From assembly GCA_003313425.1 (NCBI GenBank), contig NHZP01000006.1, positions 806,001 to 870,000 of the forward strand: a stretch of 64,000 nucleotides of DNA. Reading direction: 5' to 3'. Shown here in pieces: positions 10,294-22,589 of the stretch; the stretch's first letter is position 1; each line of letters opens with the position of its first letter. The translations under genes were made by a program, and so were the position numbers. This DNA is from Pseudopyrenochaeta lycopersici. Its lineage: Eukaryota; Ascomycota; Dothideomycetes; Pleosporales; Pseudopyrenochaetaceae. The notes beneath the pieces were generated by a model. That model was not told the origin of the DNA. It worked only from the letters and a program-made list of their open reading frames with translations, and did no database searches.

Positions 10294-11640
10294 ATCGAAT
10301 GATGTAGCGTCGAAATGCCTCCTTCTCGTGGTTGGAGATTGGCCAAGTCGGGCAACTGCAGCGTACTACGATGACGAAGCTGGTGCAGTAAGGGAAACGT
10401 CACCTGTCCCTGCAGAGCGACTTAAGAATGAGGGGACAGCCCGGCCGTCCAAAGAAAAGTAGGAAATGGATGAGTGAGAAGCGAAGGGAAGATGCGTGCC
10501 CCTCTATGAAGTCATGAGAGAGAGGGTAAAGGAACGTCAGGATACGTGGAGCCGAAGGCTCTGCAGCAGATAAGTACGGTATGCAAAGCGTGAGCCGTTT
10601 CACAACGGGAAACAAACGAAGATGATCTCCATCAAGGAGCCTGACGAATGGAGAGCATACCCCGGTGCCAAAGGACAAACAGACAGGTTACCTTGCCGAG
10701 GGCCCCAAATTGAGGGATGAAGCATCAAGCAAACGAGCCCACGATGGATCTAGCGCAAGCAGATTGAAGATGAAGGCTAAGCGGAGCGAGGCGAAGCCTT
10801 CCGGAGGTGTCTCAATTCAGGAAGGAGGGTCCAAGTAGGACCCTTCATTTCTGGCTGGCCTGGGCGTGACCCCGAGGGAGCAGAGAAAGGCATCTGAGAC
10901 GCTGAGACGGCTGTCGTGTCGGGACGCTGAAACACCCCAATCTGTGTGACGACGTGGAGACGGGATTGTAGCGCGCCCCCAGCTCTAGCTGGCATCGAGT
11001 AGCGCCCATCTGGGTCCGGCGCTAACGGGCACATGACACTGACATGCTGCAACGGCGGCTCGCTCGATAGGCTGACGAGGCTGCCTGTCTGCACATGGCT
11101 TCATGTATAAACATGTGCTGAGATGAAGGTGCATGGAGGCGACACATCAACGCCAGTCTTTAATATCAACACTGCAAAAAAGTGGCCCGCAGCGAGGCCC
11201 ATTGTGGCAGGCACTGATGCATACTAATACTGACATAGAAGCTAGGTGAGCTTCACTGCTGAACAAGAAACCTTGTAGCCGTCCACACTGCAGACGAGAA
11301 AACGGGGTATCAAATCAAAAGTCCCTCGGCAAAAACAAAAAGGTCCCACCACCCCCTACTGTCGGATACAAGTAGAAATCTGGAGGGGCAGATAACAACA
11401 ATCAAGTTCGCCATGTGTACGATTCCAGTTCGCCAATTTCCCAACCCATTCCATTCCATTCCCAAACGCCTGCGCTTTTTTTTTGCATCTGCGGAGAGGA
11501 TGAAGTACTGTTGCCCCCGCGCCTTGCTGACGTTTCAACTTCATTACCTTGTACTTCGTATCGTCTCAATTAACATGTCTTGTTCGTTGCTCTTTGTGCA
11601 ACATCCAGGCCTGGGTTTTCCATGCCCTTACTTGCTAATG
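10294..11640. other. Intergenic, 1.35 kb
   Basis: Upstream of the glycosyltransferase-like gene and downstream of the kinesin. Only short unconvincing frames; no RNA gene or repeat recognised. Confidence 0.55.
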
Positions 11641-14525
11641 CTATCGCCCCTCGGTGACAGGCATCAAGCTACTTCTTCTCGCAGCCTTGTCGACTCTGGC
11701 CGTCAGCATTTCGTCTAACATTCGTGTCATTTCTTCAATGTTCTTCCCCGTGTTGTTTGTGGCTGGCGGTAGGAAAGGTTTGCCGCTTATGGGCGATGTA
11801 GGGCCCTTGGCAATCAGGCTTGCATTGCTGCCTTCGCTGCGCTGATACGATGATGTTCGCCTGCTTCCAGGCGATCCGTCGCTTCCCATCTCGTGCGCGT
11901 TGTCGTTCTTCTTACGAGCTGATGTTAGCGCTGCAATCATTCGTTCCTTATCTTCCAGTTGTGCTCGCAGATTTAATATCTCCGTGTCCTTCTCAGCAAT
12001 GGTTGCAATCAAGCCACCATCCTCGCTCCCTCCCCCAAGCTTGTGTGACAGTGTCATGGAGACTCGTGAATGGCTGGATCTTCGAGCATGTAACAATCGC
12101 TTCTCGAGCGTTGTGATATAGCGATTTTTGTCCGCCAGGTCAGATTGCAAAGCCTGTATTTGCACAGCCTGGCTTGCAATGCCATCTCCGTTTTCGCCAA
12201 CAGAGTCATCTTCTTCAGAGCCATCCATAGGAAGAGAGGGTTGTGTATGGTGCTGACCTGGCACTTCCAATGTAGCATGACTCGCAGATGATCTTACGGA
12301 TATCGGCCGCATGTCGACATGGTTATTGAGGACAGAGCCACGCTGGAAGCTCATGGACGAGAATGATCGGCCATTGTTAACGCCAAGAGATTTCGAGCTC
12401 AAAATAAGCCGGTTGAGATGTTCGATTCGCTCCTTCAGTGCTGTGCGTGCCAACTGCATTTCAAGCATTTGCTCTTCGTGTCGTTGTTTGTCTTCCAGCT
12501 CGCGTGCCTTCTCTTCCTCTTTGTCCCTTTTCAGCTCATCCTCGTCTTCTTCTTTGGTTTCCTTGTTCTTGCCCTCTTCTAGTTGCTTCTTGAGCTCTTG
12601 AATCTCTAATCGATAGCGATCAAGCAACGCTCGACTGCCTGCATCTCCGCCAGCACCTAACGATTCGTCTGCTTTCTTAGCATGACTAACGATGTTGTTC
12701 TTAGCCCGGGATGCAAATTTCAATGTGTTCAATGTCTCGCCAGTGTGGCTGGTCGCCGCGGCGATACTGCCACTAGACCCGATCTGAATCGTGCAGAGAA
12801 TGCTGACCAAAGAGTTCCCGGAAAGCGCGGGCTGCAGGAGGCGAGTGAGCTTGCTGTCTCTGTACGGCAAGTGCTTGTCTCCCTTGCTCTTCTCCTTTTC
12901 TGATTTATCCTTGTCGCTGGCAAGGCGCCCAACGACAGTGCCTAAAGTAAGAAGACTCTTGTTGATATGAGACCCTTCGGTCCGCCTCTCCTTGTTGTCT
13001 GCCGCTTTCTCGGAGCCGGCCAAATCGATCAAGCTGAGTGTTGATACACGAACTCCACCAGGAATGATAGCTGACCGCTTGTTGTTGCTCGAGGTTCCCA
13101 CAGGGCCAGGTGCACGTTCTCTACTTTCGACTACAATCTGCACGACGGCGTGACTTCGTGAACTTCGCGCATTAAACTGCGTACCAGCCACCCGCCGAGC
13201 ATTGTCGCCACGAGCAATGACTCTCAGAAGCTGCGTCGGACTTTGCACAATCTCTTCTTTTAGTGGAGTCGCATAAACGCCACGTTTGCTGTCTTCGCGT
13301 AGTTTGATCTCTTCCTGCGGTCCTGGTTGGCCATTCACGCCAGCGAGTGGCCCCGCTAGCAGGTCGTTGATCTTCTCGTTGTAGATCTCGAGGTAGCTGA
13401 CTCGCAAGAGAAACTCTCGGTGGGGTGTTTCTCGGATGTAAGAGAAGATGTCCGTGATGGCCAACGGTATCACGCCAGGATTTGTAGCAGTTCCCTGCAT
13501 GGAGAATGTCTTACCTGTTCCAGTCATACCGTAAGCAAATACAGTACCGTGATAACCCTCCATGACCCGCCGAACCAGTCGCTTGGCTGCGGAATCATAT
13601 ACCCGTGCATTGTTGTCTTGGGTGTCAAACACATTATCTGAATCACATCATATTAACTTCAGATCCCATTTCTTGCGCTACGCCGTGCAAGCTTACCATA
13701 ATAATAGTCTCCGCCTTCGCGACCTCTGTAGGTTATCAGTGCACGTTTGTTGTTGACTTCCCAGTCCATCTCTTGCTTGTTGTCTTTTGCACCAATGTCT
13801 GGCCGTACTCGCACACTGACGAGGACATTACCTTTGCCATCTTTGTTGCCCTTGCTGTCCGCGCGCCCTCTTGCTTCGTCGTCTCCTACATCTTCGAATG
13901 TGGTCGCACTGGTCGCATAGGAACCTTGTGGAGAAGAGTTGCGGCTCTGTGGGGGCGATGGCAGGCTCAGGCGGCCGTTGTCGACTGTCACCGAGTCGGC
14001 GCTGCCATTGAGCAAGCTGGGAGGTGACAAGGGCGATCTCGAAAGCAGACCTCGCGCTCCTCCGATGTTGGACGTTCTTGGCTTCTTCAGACTACTGTTT
14101 CGAGACGGCACTGAGCTTTTGGAAACAGACGACAGTCTGCGGTCTGTTGTCTCACCACCGGGCGTCAGGCTCGCCGACAGCGGACTGGTTGGATTCGATC
14201 TTCCTATGTGCCTTGGGGGCTGTGGGAATGCGCCAATACTAACCGTCTTCCGTAGGGACTTGCCTGCGGGCAGTGCACCTGCGGGGCCATCGTCTGACGG
14301 CAGTGCTGGGACAGAGGGCGAGTTTGAATGCCTGGGGCCTGGTCGGTAGGGCAACGCGGAAGAGGAGACAGCTCGGTTGGCGGCAGAGGGGCTGGGAAGC
14401 AGAGAGCTTCGCGACGCGGGGCCGACGTTGGAGCTCCGGGACTTTGCTACGGGCAACGAAGGTAAAGGCCCTGTCGGCGGAGCAATTGAGGGTCTCGAGG
14501 GGCGAGGGAGCGTGTTGCCCGACAT
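11641..14525 (-). CDS. kipA: Kip2/KipA-family kinesin
   Basis: Plus-end-directed microtubule motor; family members carry polarity factors to microtubule tips and keep hyphal growth straight. Exon 1 is 14525-13697, exon 2 is 13637-11641, with a 59-bp intron (13638-13696) splicing YYY|DNVFDTQ. Product 941 residues. The first 230 or so residues are Ser/Pro-rich and disordered, as in Kip2/Tea2/KipA. The motor domain has the P-loop GMTGTGKT (about 313-320), switch I NARSSRSH, switch II DLAGSE and HINKSL. Two coiled-coil stretches follow (the charged EEGKNKETKEEDEDEL region and a later LEKRLLHARR region), then a Ser-rich tail. Placing it in the Kip2 group rather than CENP-E rests on the long Ser-rich head and the AYGMTGTGKTFSMQG block. 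Confidence 0.9.
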
Positions 14526-16169
14526 GTTGATGGCGCGGCCGCGAGGGTTCGAGTGCTCGGGCAGCTTTTCGAGGGCGCTGGAGATGCGCTGTCAAGCCGG
14601 CCGCTTTTCTTTTTCCTGGGGCCCTATGCGGGCGCCGCAGACATGTCCGTCGCTGCTGCTCGGCCGTCTCCAGCAAGACCGCAATTGCTGTATGCGGGGG
14701 ACGCGACCCGGCGGCCGTCAGCAACGTCTGGGGCAGGCGGCGTTGGCTGCGGCGGTCTCAGACGGGGCACGGCCGTGACGCGGCAGCAAGCGCGTCGAAA
14801 GACAGGACAGCGGCAGCGATGGCAGTGGGTGCCGCGGCGTGGGTCTGCGAGGAGAGGGTACGACGTGTTGGCGGCCAAGGTGTGGGCGACGGCGGAGGCG
14901 AGTGAGGTTGGTGCAAGAAACGAGCGTGGTGACGGGCCTTCAAGGTGGTCGGCGGAGAATAGTGAAAGTCGCGGGGGTGAATAGGAGCTTCTGGGCTGGT
15001 CGTCTGCCGGCGCACGCCCAACAGGCAGAGTCCCAGGGGACGGGTGCAGGGGCTTGGGTTGCTGGGCCCGGAGGAGCGACTTGACCAGAGTCGCTGATGC
15101 GGGCAGGAACGAGCGGGAGAATTAGCTTTGCGCACTATGCGGAGATCCCAGGAGCAAAAAGCAACTCCACGGCTCGCATCCTAGGGAATAGGGGTTCACC
15201 AGTTGCAGAGGCTCTGAACTTTTCCATGGATGAACTCACACCCATGTTGCAGTCCGAGTTTAGGCCCGCCAGCCACAAGCCCGAGCGCACTTCCGCACCA
15301 CGACTGCCCTGCAAAGTCGTCTAGCGTACGGCTATACAGAAACTCGCCGGAAAGTGCCTTGCGCTGCAGTCCATCCCACGCATCTTCGCTTCTTGCCCTA
15401 TCCGCACCACACCCACCACTTTAGCTGCCTTGTACAACCCATTCCCCGTATGGCGGCCCCTGGTGCTCCTGCTTGTGCTGGCCGCACTCGCTCCCTCCCC
15501 TACCAACGATAATCTACACACGTCCTGAGCTTCATACCTTTGCCTGCCCGGCCCCTGTAGCCCAGCAGAAACACAGCCTGTCACCCTCTGTGACCCTCAT
15601 ATAATCTCCGAATCACAAACCCAATGTTGACTGAGCGTCCTGGTTGCATTTGCAACACCTCCAATCACTGCCACTCGCCGGCTCCATGCATTGCGCCGGC
15701 TGCGCGAGACGCACGACCTAGCGTCGGCAGGAGCGCCACGCACGTGCAGTCGGCTTCCTTCTTGCACACCACTCAAAGACGCTCCAAGATCACTCTCGTG
15801 GACTGACGTCTTGGATTGTTGCATGTTTCAATCGCGCCGCTGAGCCATGTCAAGAGGTCATATGCAACACATGAAAGGACTACAAGTGTTTGTGCATCGT
15901 CGCCGTGTCCGTGGGAGAGGTCAGACCACCTGCACTGCGGGGAGCAGACCGTTGAGCGCCATTCGGAGCATTTTCTGCCCTACTATCTTACCGGCAGATC
16001 GAGTCCTTGTGTCTTGTGAAAGTGCCTCCTGAAGGCCTTTGCATCAGATTCCCCAGACCACTGCAAGCCAAGAAGGGAGCCAGTGTTCCCGCCGCATCGG
16101 GAGACGTCAACGCATGAGCATGTCACTGCCGCTTGTGACATCGTTGTGCGCTGCAGAAACAAGCAATAA
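14526..16169. other. Intergenic, 1.64 kb (kinesin promoter side)
   Basis: The first 500 bp next to the kinesin start are GC-rich, the rest is C/T-rich on the plus strand. Overlapping short frames on both strands look like by-products of composition. No gene supported. Confidence 0.55.
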
Positions 16170-18162
16170 TCAAAGTGTACCCCAACCAAAGATTCTCTGC
16201 CCAATCCTGGTGATAGCAAGGTATTGCAAGCCCCACAGACTGAGATCCACGGTCAGTTCCAACATGCTACATAGCGCTACACGCGACACCTGAATACCAA
16301 AGGATCGCCAAGTCACGTCACTCAAACTGGGCAACAGCCTGATTACTCCAAACCGGCCAGTGGGCCTTGCTTGACTGGCGAGGAAATGTGTAGCAACCAG
16401 CCGAAGGACAAATAATCTGATAGGTAGCATTGCAATTCCAACAAGTTGTGCCTTTACCACTGCGCTAATCAATTGACTAGGCTCAGAAGAGAGTTGAGTA
16501 ATGCGATGGTACGATCGACTCGAAGTAGAGGATGTGAACATTGTGTTCCGCGACGCAGTGGCTCGACGATTTAGGGACGAAGCAGGAGCTTCAGCGGCCT
16601 CGGTGTGAGTGGAGAGGATTCTAGGTGGAAGACGGACTTCCATCTCTACAATACCTTCACGGGACGTTATCCTAATTCGAGGATCGCTATCCTCCTGATC
16701 AGGTGTTGAAGCTGTTGGAGTTGGTGGAGTCGTTGGCCGAATCATGTCGTCTATTCCATCGATTGAGGTTGTATTCACATCCATGCCAGACAATTCAGGC
16801 ACTGGTAGATCGGGAGTCTGAGCGACTGGCAGTGCTAAAGCGGTGAGATCGATAATCCGAGTGCTGCCAACATTCAATATTTGCCCGTCATTGGACTCCA
16901 GGGTCTGTGTGGATTCGGTGGATTGTCCCCAACCAAGTAACGTAAGCAGCTTACAGACTAAGCCTCGAACGAGTGGTGGTGACTGTTGATGAAGACCGGT
17001 AATTGTCGAGGCTCGATCACTGCTACCGGCGTCTCGGCCGCACATGCCTCCATTATCGGGACGAATCATGGATGACTCGACGGCTTCGTAAATACCAGCG
17101 CGGACCGAGCGTTCCAACGCCTGCTCCGCACAAACCAGCATGATTGGTGAAGTTAATACTGCCATTATGCAATCGGCAACCGAAGCAGAGGGATCATAGT
17201 GTAGCGAGAACGGTAGTAATGGTGATGATGTTGAAAATGGAATGAGCGCCCTCCAAGACGGCAACATTGGCTTGGCTGGAATTAGACCGAGGCGTTGCAG
17301 ACTGGAATGGTAGGCAAATGGGTAGAACAAGACGTCAAGGGTCAAATGAAGGCTGTCTACGGTTAGAAATAGCGTTCTCGTAGATACGAGCTTACCAACA
17401 TAGACTTGAGCGCATTGTTCGACTGCCGGACAAAGGAGCGCGTTCTTGGGCTAGCCCTTATCGAATAGAGCAGACGGGTAATAGGCCGGTACACAAATAC
17501 GCTGTGGATGACTGTCTGAATGCCCAAAGTGAAAAAAGCATGGGGTGCGATGCCCGTATAAATTAGAGTAGTGCCTGAGAAGGCACGCTCAGAAGCAACA
17601 ATCTGAGCAAATGGAACAGCATCTCGATACCGGAAAGTCTAGTCATTTTAGTAGCCCCTCTAAGAGGAATCAATTGGAACATACGAGTATCCTATCCCTG
17701 ATTGTCCCTATCCACCAGGTGCACAGATTCTCGGCAAGTGTCGATGTCCGAGCAACAGCATTGCCCACTGTATCCTCTGCTTCCAGGAAGTCCAACCAAT
17801 CTTCATTCGAGCCAGGAAGGCCTTCAGAGGGCGATCTTCGCCTCTCAACTACTCCAACTGAGGCAAGAACATCATTTTGTGCATCCCTGAGCTTCTTTCC
17901 GTAGCTGTGAGAACGCGGGTTGATAGGGTTCCCGCGTTCATCATAGAGCTGGATATAGTTGTTGGCGGTGGCCTCTTGATACAGTCGTGGTAGCTCTGAT
18001 TGAGACGACTCGAGTTGCACGTATTCAGTAGATTGCGTTGCAGACGGTGTGGGCTCGAAAGCTGACCGACCCTAGGTACTCGTTAGCTATGCGCTGATTG
18101 CGAGCAGGACTCGACAGCTGAATTACAAAGGCGATCTTCGCCAGGTAGGCTTGGCGGCCCAT
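16170..18162 (-). CDS. Unknown multi-exon membrane protein
   Basis: Not recognised. Best model has four exons: 18162-18127, 18071-17685, 17638-17400 and 17352-16170, 614 residues. Introns are 18072-18126 (GCTAAC branch site 12 bases before the acceptor), 17639-17684 and 17353-17399. The last one needs the less usual donor GTTGGT to keep frame; the stronger GTAAGC three bases on would break it. The N-terminal part is acidic (NEDWLDFLEAED). Hydrophobic segments include FFTLGIQTVIHSVFVY, SVADCIMAVLTSPIMLV, LVGIAMLPIRLFVLRLVA and a C-terminal LTVDLSLWGLQYLAI. A central 150-residue stretch is polar, Ser/Thr/Pro-rich. An in-frame ATG at 18237 would add 25 residues. Divergent from UTP13 (229 bp). 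Function unknown; several hydrophobic segments suggest an organelle membrane protein. Confidence 0.7.
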
Positions 18163-18391
18163 GGCGATCGTGTTAGAGATACTTGTCAACCAAAGTTGTA
18201 GATACCAGGTAGGAGTGCATTCTGCGCTCGTGCCCATATACTGCTCATGGTACCGTGTGTATGAAAGAGGAAGCTGGAGCTGACGCGCCTACCGGTACCC
18301 CATGTCTGCGCGTGGTGGGCTTATCGATAAGAAAATTTCCCAAGATTTCGCTACTTCCCTCACAAGATTCTGGTCGACTACCACATTTCCA

Positions 18392-21159
18392 ATGGCGCAA
18401 AGGGCAACTGTGAGGACAACATACCAGATCGGTCGCACCTTGCAGCCCATATATTCTGGCGGAAGCCTAGCATTGAGTGCAGATGGGCGCATCTTGGCGG
18501 CGAGCTTGGGTGAGGATGTGCTGCTCACAGACCTCACAAACGGGAAAGAGCTGGGGAGGGTTGAGGGTGACGGCGAGGCTATCACGGCATTGGCTTGTGA
18601 GTCAATCCTTCTAGAAGCGGCAGTTGTGGCTCACGTTTTGCAGTAACACTCTCCGCATCGCACCTCATTATATGTTCACGCTCACTTTCTATGCACATAT
18701 ATGCCCTCACTTCTCCTGACGCCGAAGACGGGACCGTCCAGCTCGAGCTCACTCGAACACTGCGACCGCACACTTCACCCGTGGTGACATTGGCGACAGA
18801 CCGTACAGGAACACTTGTAGGAACCGGTGGGGCGGATGGCGTCGTCAAGGTCTGGGACATCCGCGCTGGTTTCACTACTCATACATTTCACGGACACGGC
18901 GGCGTTGTGTCGGCACTTCACTTCTTCGAGGTTGAGGTGCTGGGAAACGAGGATGCCTTTGAGAATATCAAGAAGCGGAAACGGAGAAAGTCAAGACAAG
19001 AGGAAGCAGAGTCCGAACATCCTAAGGGCGAAGGTCATATGCAATATCGTTTAGCGTCTGGTGCAGAAGATGGCAAAATCAGAGTGTGGGATCTGCACAA
19101 AGCAAAGAGTGCTGCTGTTTTAGACTCACATGTCTCCGTCGTACGCGCGTTGCATTATTCGCCGAAAGAAAACATCTTGGTATCTGGTAGCAGAGATAAG
19201 ACGCTGATTCTGTGGGACTCACATCGGTGGAAAGCAAAAAGGACAATTGCTGCACTGGAGGCAATAGAGAGTGCAGGATTCGTCGCAGATGGTCAGATCC
19301 TCTACTCTGGGGGCGAACATGGACGGGTTCGCTTGTGGTCTGCAGCGACCGGCCGGGAGCTTACAAGAGAGCAAGAGCCAGGAACCGAGACTGATGAGAT
19401 AACCAGCATCCTACATCACCCCTCACTACCATATCTGGTCTCAGTACATGCTGACCAGGTCCTAAACTTCCATTGTCTCACCTCAATAGAGCCGCCTTTT
19501 GTGGAAGAAGCCATCCAACCGCTGCCTATCTTCCGGCGTGTATCTGGTACACATGATGAAGTGATTGATATCGCATATGTTGGCCAAGATAAATCGCTTC
19601 TGGCGCTTAACACCAATTCGGAGGATATCAGAATAGTTACCTTGAATGAGTCAGATACAGATGATGCAACACAGGGAAGATATTTTGGCGCTGATGTCGG
19701 TCTGCTGAAAGGCCACGAAGACATCGTCATTTGTCTCGCTGTGGACTGGTCAGGGCATTGGCTAGCCACAGGAGCAAAAGACAATACGGCACGACTTTGG
19801 CGAATCGATCCTGCAAACGATTCTTACACCTGCGTTGCTGTTCTCACTGGTCACGCCGAATCGCTCGGAGCAATAGCCCTTCCACTTGTTGTTCCCCAAG
19901 AGTCGTCAGCGGCATTCACAGACCCGCTATCACACCCGCCAGCATACATTATCACTGGCTCCCAAGACCGAACTGTCAAGCGATGGGATGTCACGAAAGA
20001 GATAAAGCAAAAGTTACGCGCGAAATATACTCGCAAAGCCCACGATAAGGACATTAATGCCATTGACATTGATCCTTCAGGCAGCCTGTTCGCTTCCGCC
20101 TCACAAGATCGCACAGTGAAGATCTATTCCGCCGCTGAAGGAGAGGCCATTGGTGTTCTGAGAGGGCATCGCCGAGGTGTTTGGGCTGTCAAATTCGCAC
20201 CCAAAGAGTCACAGGTCCCAAATTCGGGGAGCAAGGGCTTGATAGCGACAGGGAGCGGAGACAAAACTATCAAGATCTGGAATCTTGCAGACTACAGCTG
20301 CCTGCTCACTCTAGAGGGACATTCCAATAGCGTTTTAAAGCTTGCATGGCTTCCCTACAGGCCTGTCGATGCGCGAGACAAGCGAGGCCCCCAGATAGCT
20401 TCTGCAGCTGGCGATGGACTTGTCAAAATATGGGACTCACTATCTGGCGAGGCAATGTCGACGCTTGATAATCACACCGACCGCGTCTGGGCTTTGGTTG
20501 CGCATACCACAACTGGCGCTCTGGTGTCTGGTGGTGGAGATAGTGTCATCACATTCTGGGAGGATACAACCAGTACCACGTTGGAAGCTGCAACTACTGC
20601 CGAAAACGAGCGCGTAGAACTGGACCAGAAGTTGCAGAATTATGCGTTTGCAGGGAATTACCGCGAGGCCATCGTGCTGGCGCTCCAGATGGACCAGCCT
20701 GGGCGTCTATTTGCGCTTTTCAAAAGCGTGGTCGAGACTGAGAAACCCGATGTTGACAGTATGTCTGGGCTTGACACTGTAGATGACGTCTTAAGGACTC
20801 TGGCGGACGAGCAACTCTACAGCCTTCTTCTTCGCCTTCGCGATTGGAACACAAACATTCGAACTGCGCCTGTAGCACAGAAGATCTTATGGGTCATAGT
20901 AAAGTCATACTCAGCCTCGAGATTGGCTGATTTGAGGCCCCAAGGTAAAGTTGGAGCAAAGGGGAGCTTAAAGGACATCATCGACGCGATACAAGCATAT
21001 TCCGAGAGACATTATAAGAGGGTCGAAGAACTGGTTGACGAGAGTTATCTATTGGACTTCACACTCAGAGAAATGGACGAAGTTGGCGGGGATGTGGAGG
21101 CCGTTACGAAAGGAGCATCACTTCTCGGGTTTGAACGAGACGTAGTAATGGTAGATTGA
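18392..21159 (+). CDS. UTP13: UTP13, WD40 subunit of the small-subunit processome
   Basis: Nucleolar protein of the UtpB complex, needed for early 18S pre-rRNA cleavage. Exon 1 is 18392-18596, exon 2 is 18644-21159, with a 47-bp intron (GTGAGT...TTTGCAG); 906 residues. About a dozen WD40 repeats are visible (for example KVWDIRAGF, RVWDLHKAK, LILWDSHRW, RLWRIDPAN, VKRWDVTKE, IKIWNLADY, VKIWDSLSG), forming two propellers, followed by a helical Utp13 C-terminal domain (ELDQKLQNYAFAGNYREAIVLALQ). The start MAQRATVRTTYQIGR was preferred over the in-frame ATG at 18302 because family members begin shortly before the (Y/F)(E/Q)xxRTxxPIYxGG block. Divergent from the membrane-protein gene. Confidence 0.94.
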
Positions 21160-21799
21160 TTAGTGTTCACGCCGAGAGAATATATACCCTGAAGTCGCTC
21201 TGCTATTTTGTCTTGATACGGCAACGCCTCATCTGCAATGTTCTGCTGACATCGTCCATGTTAGCCACAGGATATGAATTGTTGGCCAGTGAATTCAAAA
21301 TCACTAGTGTAGTTTTATTCTTTCCATGATACAGACCGTGGGCACTTATAGTATCTTATCAGTGCTTCGCCCTTACATTGTGCACGAATGATTCAGGAAA
21401 CTTTGACTGTCCCGTTAAAAGGTGTCGTCCGATGAAATACGCGTCCTTAAAATCGGGCCCGTTCAAGGAGGGTGTCTAAGTAGAGGAATATTTTAATCTG
21501 ATAGGTTGTAGACTGGAGAGACCTGGAAAGCACACTTGAATGATGCACCACATCTAAGGACCTGCAATGTCCACTATGCTGCTGATGACAAAAATCTCCG
21601 TCTCTGGCTCAATTGTGCAAGCGCCTTGCCCACCCCAATGAGCCTCGGCTATTCGGTTCTTTCCTAGTGGAACATGAGATCATTGATGTGCAGACTCCAG
21701 CTTCACTTATAAACAACGTTTGTTCTCAGAACATACCTATTTTTCAAGATTCGAAGTCTAATTTGACATTAGCGCTCGAGTTCAATAGGCTCAGTAGTC
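21160..21799. other. Intergenic, UTP13 to GST
   Basis: 640 bp between two plus-strand genes: UTP13 3' UTR and the promoter of the glutathione transferase gene. No further gene seen. Confidence 0.55.
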
Positions 21800-22589
21800 A
21801 TGTCTAAGCCACAGATCACGCTATATGTCGACGTCGTATCGCCATTTGCTTACATTGCCTTCTACATTCTAAAGGTGTGACCGTACCTGCATCCCAGTGG
21901 AGCTATGCTTACACACTGGTTATATTAACTGCAGAACTATCCAGTCTTCAAACAATGCGATATTACATACGTACCTATATTATTGGGTGGCTTGATGAAC
22001 GTTTGTGGCAACACGCCGCCACTCAACATCAAAAGTGAGTCGGACGCTCTTAAGCTTACAACTGCTTCGCCAAACTTCCACTTTCCTCTGACAGCATATA
22101 GATAAAGACAAGTGGATCAATCTTGAACGGGCGCGCTGGACTAAAAGCTTTAAAATCCCCATTTCTCAAAGCGCGCCTCCTGGGTTTCCCATCAACACCT
22201 TACCAATCCAACGTACCCTTGCCTCCTTGTCCCTCTCACACCCTCAATCTGTGGAAAGCGCCATATCTCTCTTTTTTGAAAATTTTTGGGTTCAGTATCA
22301 TGAACCAACCAAGCCAGAGAATCTTCTGGCGATTGTGAGGACTATCGTTGGTAGTGACGACGCAGCGCAGAAGGTAATTGAGCGAACGAAGAGTGAGGAG
22401 GTGAAGAAGACTTTGACTGCGAACACGAATAAGGCGTTCAAGGACGGCGCTTTTGGGCTTCCATGGTTCACGGCTACCAATGCAAAAGGCGAAATGGAAG
22501 GCTTCTGGGGAGTCGATCATTTGGGACAGCTGTGTGACTTCTTAGATCTTGAGAGACCCGGTGGTAAGGAATGGCGAGCTCTACTGTAA
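21800..22589 (+). CDS. Glutathione S-transferase kappa-like (DsbA-fold)
   Basis: Member of the GST-kappa/2-hydroxychromene-2-carboxylate isomerase family, thioredoxin-fold enzymes of mitochondria and peroxisomes that use glutathione. Three exons: 21800-21874, 21935-22034 and 22102-22589, 220 residues, the usual family size. The spliced N-terminus (LYVDVVSPFAYIAF) carries the Ser of the SP-F/Y-x-Y glutathione-activating motif. Then come the substrate-side loop ITYVPILLGGLMNVCGN, the helical insert, and near the C-terminus the cis-Pro motif FGLPWF and FWGVDHL. Donors are GTGTGA and GTGAGT. No peroxisomal SKL tail (it ends RALL). Family is clear; the physiological substrate is not known. Confidence 0.9.

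Noticed and set aside
18302..18391. In-frame upstream ATG of UTP13 (30 extra residues)
   Set aside because: Family members start close to the TTYQIGR-type block; the ATG at 18392 fits better, and the extra residues show no resemblance.
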